From positions 769,588 to 833,587 of the forward strand of contig JAIXQR010000001.1 of NCBI GenBank assembly GCA_027485645.1: DNA of 64,000 nt. The letters are read 5' to 3'. The notes beneath the pieces were generated by a model. That model did no database searches. It worked only from the letters and a program-made list of their open reading frames with translations, and was not told where the DNA came from. This stretch comes from a bacterium (GTDB lineage Bacteria; Armatimonadota; Fimbriimonadia; Fimbriimonadales; Fimbriimonadaceae). Both the position numbers and the translations under genes were made by a program. Positions 60,519 to 64,000 of this stretch are shown piece by piece (position 1 is the stretch's first letter; each line of letters opens with the position of its first letter).

Positions 60519-61986
60519 GTCGCTGCTGTCGGCGTCGAACCTCACAAAATCATATGGTGGGGTTCGGGCGCTGGATTCGGTCTCGCTGGAGCTCAATACC
60601 GGCGAGACCGTTGGGCTTTTAGGGGCAAACGGCGCCGGAAAGTCGACGCTTATTAAGATCCTTTGCGGGCTCGTGACGCCGGATTCTGGCTCGATAGTTT
60701 TTGAAGGGAAACAGGTCGGACCGCTGTCGCCAAAGGTCTCGGAACAGCTTGGTATTTCGGTTATTCACCAAGAGCGGCATGCCCTAGAGAACCTAACGGT
60801 TGCCGAGAACATCTACCTTGGGCGCGAGCCGAGGCTTGGGCCATTCTTGGACAATCGCAGCCTGCACGCTAACACGCAGGTCGTGCTGGACCGGTTGCGG
60901 CTAGATGTATCGCCAGCGACTCCGGTGCAGAACCTATCGAACGCGCAACGGCAGATGGTGGAAATCGCGCGGGCGCTGAGTTTTAACGCGAAGCTCGTAA
61001 TCATGGACGAGCCGACTTCCAGCCTTTCGGAGACCGAGGCGGAGCGGCTGTTAACGATCGTGGACGAGCTTCGAAGTCAGGGCGTGACGGTGCTTTACGT
61101 TTCGCACCGGATTGATGAAATTTTGCGCATCGCCACCCGAACGGTCAGCTTGACGGACGGGAAGAACTCCGGCAATTTGGCCGGCGGCGAGATGACGCGC
61201 GAGAACATTATTCAGAGCATCATCGGGCGAACCGAGGCAGCGCGGCGGTCGGAGTCGCGGGCGGCGGGAGATGCTCGCCTGGTGGTTTCGAACGTGCGGA
61301 CGACGAAGTATCCCGATAGTCCGGTTTCGTTCGAAGTGCGGCGAGGCGAGGTTCTCGGGATCACGGGACTTGTTGGTTCCGGCCGATCGGAAGTTGCGCG
61401 AGTGATCTTTGGGATCGATCGCCCGGTCAGCGGGGAAGTCACCATCGACGGTGAGCCGCTGAAGCTGGGCGATACCTTGGACACGATTGAGAAAGGCGTT
61501 TTCCTGGTTCCAGAGGATCGGCGAAATCTGGGCGTGATTTTGGACTTCTCCATTGAACGCAATATCACTTTGCCGTCGGTGAAGGATGCCGGTGGGCCGA
61601 TTGTGAGCGAGGCGAACTCGCGCGCGATGGCTACGACGCAGATTCAGAACCTGAGTATTAAGTGCGCCACGATGGACCAGCCGGTTTCATCGCTGAGTGG
61701 AGGGAACCAGCAGAAGGTGGCTCTCGGCAAATGGCTGGCGAAGGATGCTCGATGCTTGGTTTTGGACGAGCCGACTTGTGGAGTCGACATCGGGGCGAGA
61801 GGGGAGATATACGACCAGATCGACGCGATGGCGAAGCAAGGATTGGCGGTGCTGATGATCAGCAGCGATACGGATGAAGTTTTGACCCAGTGCGATCGGG
61901 TTTTGGTGTTCTCGCGTGGCGGAGTTGCCGGTGAGCTATCACGTGACCAATTGTCTAAGGACGCCATTATGAGGCTCGCAATTTAA
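60505..61986 (+). CDS. CUT2 sugar ABC importer ATPase (RbsA/AraG-like)
   Basis: 493 residues, two fused ATPase domains. First: Walker A GANGAGKST, signature LSNAQRQMVEIARAL, Walker B LVIMDEPTSSLSE. Second: degenerate Walker A GLVGSGRSE, signature LSGGNQQKVALGKWL, Walker B CLVLDEPTCGVD. The second domain's incomplete P-loop is normal in RbsA, AraG and MglA. GTG start at 60505 inside the binding-protein gene; it gives VAESKSLLSASNLTKSYGG at the usual N terminus. Confidence 0.93.
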   Translation: MAESKSLLSASNLTKSYGGVRALDSVSLELNTGETVGLLGANGAGKSTLIKILCGLVTPDSGSIVFEGKQVGPLSPKVSEQLGISVIHQERHALENLTVAENIYLGREPRLGPFLDNRSLHANTQVVLDRLRLDVSPATPVQNLSNAQRQMVEIARALSFNAKLVIMDEPTSSLSETEAERLLTIVDELRSQGVTVLYVSHRIDEILRIATRTVSLTDGKNSGNLAGGEMTRENIIQSIIGRTEAARRSESRAAGDARLVVSNVRTTKYPDSPVSFEVRRGEVLGITGLVGSGRSEVARVIFGIDRPVSGEVTIDGEPLKLGDTLDTIEKGVFLVPEDRRNLGVILDFSIERNITLPSVKDAGGPIVSEANSRAMATTQIQNLSIKCATMDQPVSSLSGGNQQKVALGKWLAKDARCLVLDEPTCGVDIGARGEIYDQIDAMAKQGLAVLMISSDTDEVLTQCDRVLVFSRGGVAGELSRDQLSKDAIMRLAI

Positions 61987-62936
61987 TGCTGAATCGATAT
62001 CGAAAAGAACTTTTGCTGTTTGGGGTTTTGGTGGTGGTTTGTATTTTCTTGACCATCCGAAATCCGCAGTTTTTGTCGCCGACTAATTTGCAGAACATTA
62101 CGCGGCAAATTGGGATGTACGGGATCCTCAGTATTGGGGTCGCGGTGGTGGTGGTTACGGGTGGGATTGACCTTTCGGTGGGTTCCATGTGTGCGCTGCT
62201 GGGCGTCTTGATGGCGATGGGGCTGGTGGAGAAGAAGATGCCACCGGTGGTCGTGATTCCGGGGATCTTGGCGGTTGGTGGAGCGTTAGGTTGGCTTCAT
62301 GGGATTTTGGTTTCCCGATTGAAGCTGCAGCCGTTCATCGTGACGCTTTGCGGATTGCTGCTGTACCGAGGTGCGGCGCGGTTTGTGGCTTCGGATGAGT
62401 CGAAAGGTTTTGGCGACTCGGCGGGGTTTGAGCCTTTGAAGCAGCTCGCGACCGGTAGCGTTGCCGGGATGTCGACGGCGTTTTTGCTGTTCCTGGTGGT
62501 CACCGTGGTGGTCGGCGTTTTGCTTCACAAATCGGTCTTGGGGCGTCACCTTTATGCCGTCGGTAAGAACAGCGAGGCGGCGCGTTACGCCGGAGTTAAC
62601 GTGTTACGCGTCGAGACGATTGCGTACGTGATTGCCGGAGTTTGTACCGGCGTTGCGGCGATCCTTTTCGCGTTCTATACCAACTCGATTGCGCCGAGTT
62701 CGCACGGTAGCTACTATGAGCTCTACGGCGTTGCGGCCGTGGTTTTGGGCGGCTTTTCGCTTCGCGGTGGCGAAGGCACGGTGATCGGTGTGGTGCTGGG
62801 CGTGATCTTGCTGCAGGTTTTGCAGAACTTGGTAAACCTGTTGGGCGTACCAAGCTCGCTGAACTTTGCGGTCATGGGCTTCGTAATTCTGATCGGTGCC
62901 TTGCTAGAAAAGGCGTTCCAGAAGAAAGCTGCTTAG
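61986..62936 (+). CDS. CUT2 sugar ABC importer permease (RbsC/AraH-like)
   Basis: 316 residues with about ten helices; GGIDLSVGSMCALLGVLMA and GVAAVVLGGFSLRGGEGTVIGVVLG are RbsC-family signatures (the GGxDLSVG and GG-S-L-x-GG-G motifs). It completes a RbsBAC-type importer. Starts in a TAATG with the ATPase gene. Its last 4 bases overlap the convergent DUF1684 gene. Confidence 0.93.
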   Translation: MLNRYRKELLLFGVLVVVCIFLTIRNPQFLSPTNLQNITRQIGMYGILSIGVAVVVVTGGIDLSVGSMCALLGVLMAMGLVEKKMPPVVVIPGILAVGGALGWLHGILVSRLKLQPFIVTLCGLLLYRGAARFVASDESKGFGDSAGFEPLKQLATGSVAGMSTAFLLFLVVTVVVGVLLHKSVLGRHLYAVGKNSEAARYAGVNVLRVETIAYVIAGVCTGVAAILFAFYTNSIAPSSHGSYYELYGVAAVVLGGFSLRGGEGTVIGVVLGVILLQVLQNLVNLLGVPSSLNFAVMGFVILIGALLEKAFQKKAA

Positions 62937-63754
62937 TCGGTGTGGGCCGGTTGGTCCTTTTCGCCCGCCCGAATGGCTACCGGCAGGAAGTTCTCCTTCG
63001 GTGGCCGAGGGCAGGTGGCGAAGTCGGTGAAGGCGCAGGGCGGGTTGTAGGCGCGGTTGAAGTCGATGATGACTTTTCCGTCCTTCGGCAATTCTGAATA
63101 GAGGAACCGGCCTGGCGTGTAGGTTTCCTTTCCGGCGGTCTTATCCACGAAGTTGAAGAAGAGGACGTCGCCTTCTTGTTGCGCTTCCATTCGGCAGGTT
63201 TTGCCTTCGAACTTGAACTCAACGTAGCCGGGGTTTGGCACGTCGTTGATGTCGCCGATGACGTTCGCGATTTTCAGCGTTCGGACCGTTTTGTGCGGTA
63301 CGAACTTGGCTTCGATGCGGTACTTGGCATCGACAGGGAACCAGCTGAGGCCCTTGAACCGCTGTTGGTACTTCGACTTGGGGTCGTAGAGGCGGACGCC
63401 GATGCGGGTGCCGCGCTCGATGATGGTGAAGATGGCTTCTCCGACGGCGATGCGGTCGGGCGTGCCTTCGCCATCGGTTTTCAGGACGCGGTCCGCTTCG
63501 CCGAGGACTTTGAGGGTGACGACTTTTCCCTTCCGGACGAGGGTGCCGTAGGCTTTTGGTGTGTAGTCGGGCAGTTTGACCTCGCCCTCGGAGCCGAGGG
63601 TGTTTTCGCCTTCTTTGAGCCAGAAGAGGCCAGCAACGCTGAGCCAACCGGTGTTTCGCTTCAGCCCCGCCTCGCGGTTCTCCCGCCACTTGAGTTCGGC
63701 AGTTTCGTATGCGTCCAGATCGGGAGGTGTGACAGCGAGGGCGAGAACGATCAT
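62933..63754 (-). CDS. DUF1684 family protein, secreted
   Basis: 273 residues. MIVLALAVTPP may be a short signal. NTGWLSVAGLFWLKEGENTLGS near the N terminus and GKETYTPGRFLYSELP, VIIDFNRAYNPPCAFTDFATCPRPPKENFLPVAIRAGE at the C terminus are the conserved blocks of DUF1684, a family of unknown function found widely in bacteria. The two Cys of the final block (about 242, 250) are conserved. It is not obviously connected to the arabinan genes. Confidence 0.88.
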   Translation of the reverse strand: MIVLALAVTPPDLDAYETAELKWRENREAGLKRNTGWLSVAGLFWLKEGENTLGSEGEVKLPDYTPKAYGTLVRKGKVVTLKVLGEADRVLKTDGEGTPDRIAVGEAIFTIIERGTRIGVRLYDPKSKYQQRFKGLSWFPVDAKYRIEAKFVPHKTVRTLKIANVIGDINDVPNPGYVEFKFEGKTCRMEAQQEGDVLFFNFVDKTAGKETYTPGRFLYSELPKDGKVIIDFNRAYNPPCAFTDFATCPRPPKENFLPVAIRAGEKDQPAHTD

Positions 63755-64000
63755 GTTTCTAAATTACTCCGACTATGGCGTTTGGGTTTGTGGGACGGAA
63801 GAATCGAAGGGGATTTGGGGCGAATTGGACAGTTTCATAGTTATCGTGCAAGTTCCGCGTGTTCGAGTTCCTCACCCCCTGCCCCCTTGTATGTGCCAAG
63901 TGAATCGGGATTTACTTGGCTGAGGCATCCGGCTCTCACGAATCACGCCCCTGCCCCTAGGCTTTGAGCCTGCTGGAGAGATTGTGGGGAGTCGGATGGC
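63755..64000. other. Tail region without a recognised gene
   Basis: These 246 bases lie upstream of DUF1684. I see an imperfect inverted repeat at 63895..63920 (GCCAAGTGAAT - CGGG - ATTTACTTGGC, one T-G mismatch in eleven pairs) without a T run. Two C-rich stretches, CACCCCCTGCCCCC and CACGCCCCTGCCCC, lie on either side of it. An open frame crosses the region, but only as a low-quality, Cys/Pro/Ser-rich shadow of the DUF1684 gene. Confidence 0.5.
63895..63920. repeat. Imperfect inverted repeat with tetraloop
   Basis: Two 11-base arms with one mismatch and a CGGG loop, flanked by similar C-rich stretches. It is not followed by a T run on either strand, so it is unlikely to be a terminator. 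It could be an intergenic repeat element or an operator. Confidence 0.45.

Noticed and set aside
59580..60596. Open frame of 338 codons on the minus strand opposite the CUT2 binding protein
   Set aside because: It is the complement of a confidently assigned lipoprotein gene, has no start signal, and its composition is that of a reverse-frame shadow.
63176..63967. Plus-strand open frame of 263 codons reaching the end of the window
   Set aside because: It is antisense to DUF1684 for most of its length; the remainder is low-complexity and has no recognisable product.
1..64000. CRISPR arrays, insertion sequences, prophage genes, tRNA or rRNA
   Set aside because: I saw no regularly spaced repeats, transposase or integrase motifs, tRNA cloverleaf with TTCRA arm, or rRNA-like sequence in the noncoding gaps, which are all under 250 bases.

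Overview
The window most likely comes from a member of the Armatimonadota (Fimbriimonas-like). The best evidence is the prepilin-type protein at 50008..50868, whose N-terminal helix runs into the FPVFAQAK sequence typical of that phylum and which carries a late DG motif. Supporting evidence is a copper-amine-oxidase-type stalk protein, many GTG/TTG starts, moderately high GC, and genes for a lipopolysaccharide-bearing outer membrane (LptF/G, LptD, GmhA, GmhB) next to Thermus/Bacillus-like housekeeping genes. This is inference from protein character; no 16S gene is present. No rRNA, tRNA, IS element, prophage or CRISPR array was seen.

Layout. (1) 1..16.5 kb is an exopolysaccharide/LPS locus: a truncated glycosyltransferase, an O-antigen ligase/polymerase, three tandem GT4 glycosyltransferases, a flippase, a hexapeptide acyltransferase and a Wzc/GumC-like chain-length ATPase on the minus strand. 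Divergent from these are an exosortase and its EpsI-type partner. Nucleotide-sugar genes follow (UDP-glucose dehydrogenase, UDP-glucuronate decarboxylase, UDP-glucuronate 4-epimerase), then a TIGR03790-type lipoprotein, the heptose phosphatase GmhB, dTDP-glucose dehydratase and an RmlC-like epimerase. (2) 16.5..31 kb is a long plus-strand run: gmhA, nth, glnE, plsY, a zinc-ribbon membrane protein, lptF/G, lptD, a GT-C membrane glycosyltransferase, an aldo/keto reductase, an ACT protein, aspartate kinase and dihydropteroate synthase. (3) 30.9..44.1 kb is mixed: a D-lactate-type dehydrogenase, a stalk-domain protein, DedA, an SGNH hydrolase with a GH20 hexosaminidase, ppx-ppk1, two tandem secreted paralogues of unknown function, Kbl, and two tandem small membrane paralogues. 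(4) 44.1..62.9 kb is an arabinan/L-arabinose utilisation locus: GH51-araB-araA divergent from an ArsR-type regulator with a large C-terminal domain, then a prepilin-like protein, a small lipoprotein, GH43, a CUT1 ABC importer without its ATPase, two more GH51 enzymes and a complete CUT2 (RbsBAC-like) importer. A DUF1684 protein and an unassigned 246-base tail close the window.

How it works together. Secreted GH51 and GH43 enzymes would trim arabinan outside the cytoplasm, the two ABC importers would take up oligo- and monosaccharides, cytoplasmic GH51 enzymes would finish hydrolysis, and AraA/AraB would give ribulose 5-phosphate (araD is not in the window). A TGAATAT-type half-site recurs before araA, before the prepilin gene and before the secreted GH51, so these are probably one regulon under the ArsR-type protein.

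Gene packing is extreme. Most co-directional neighbours overlap by 1, 4, 8 or 14 bases, and all seven convergent pairs either overlap (4 to 88 bases) or are separated by at most 4 bases. Several first genes have a -10-like TAAACT/TAGACT hexamer only 6 to 12 bases before the start codon, suggesting leaderless transcripts.
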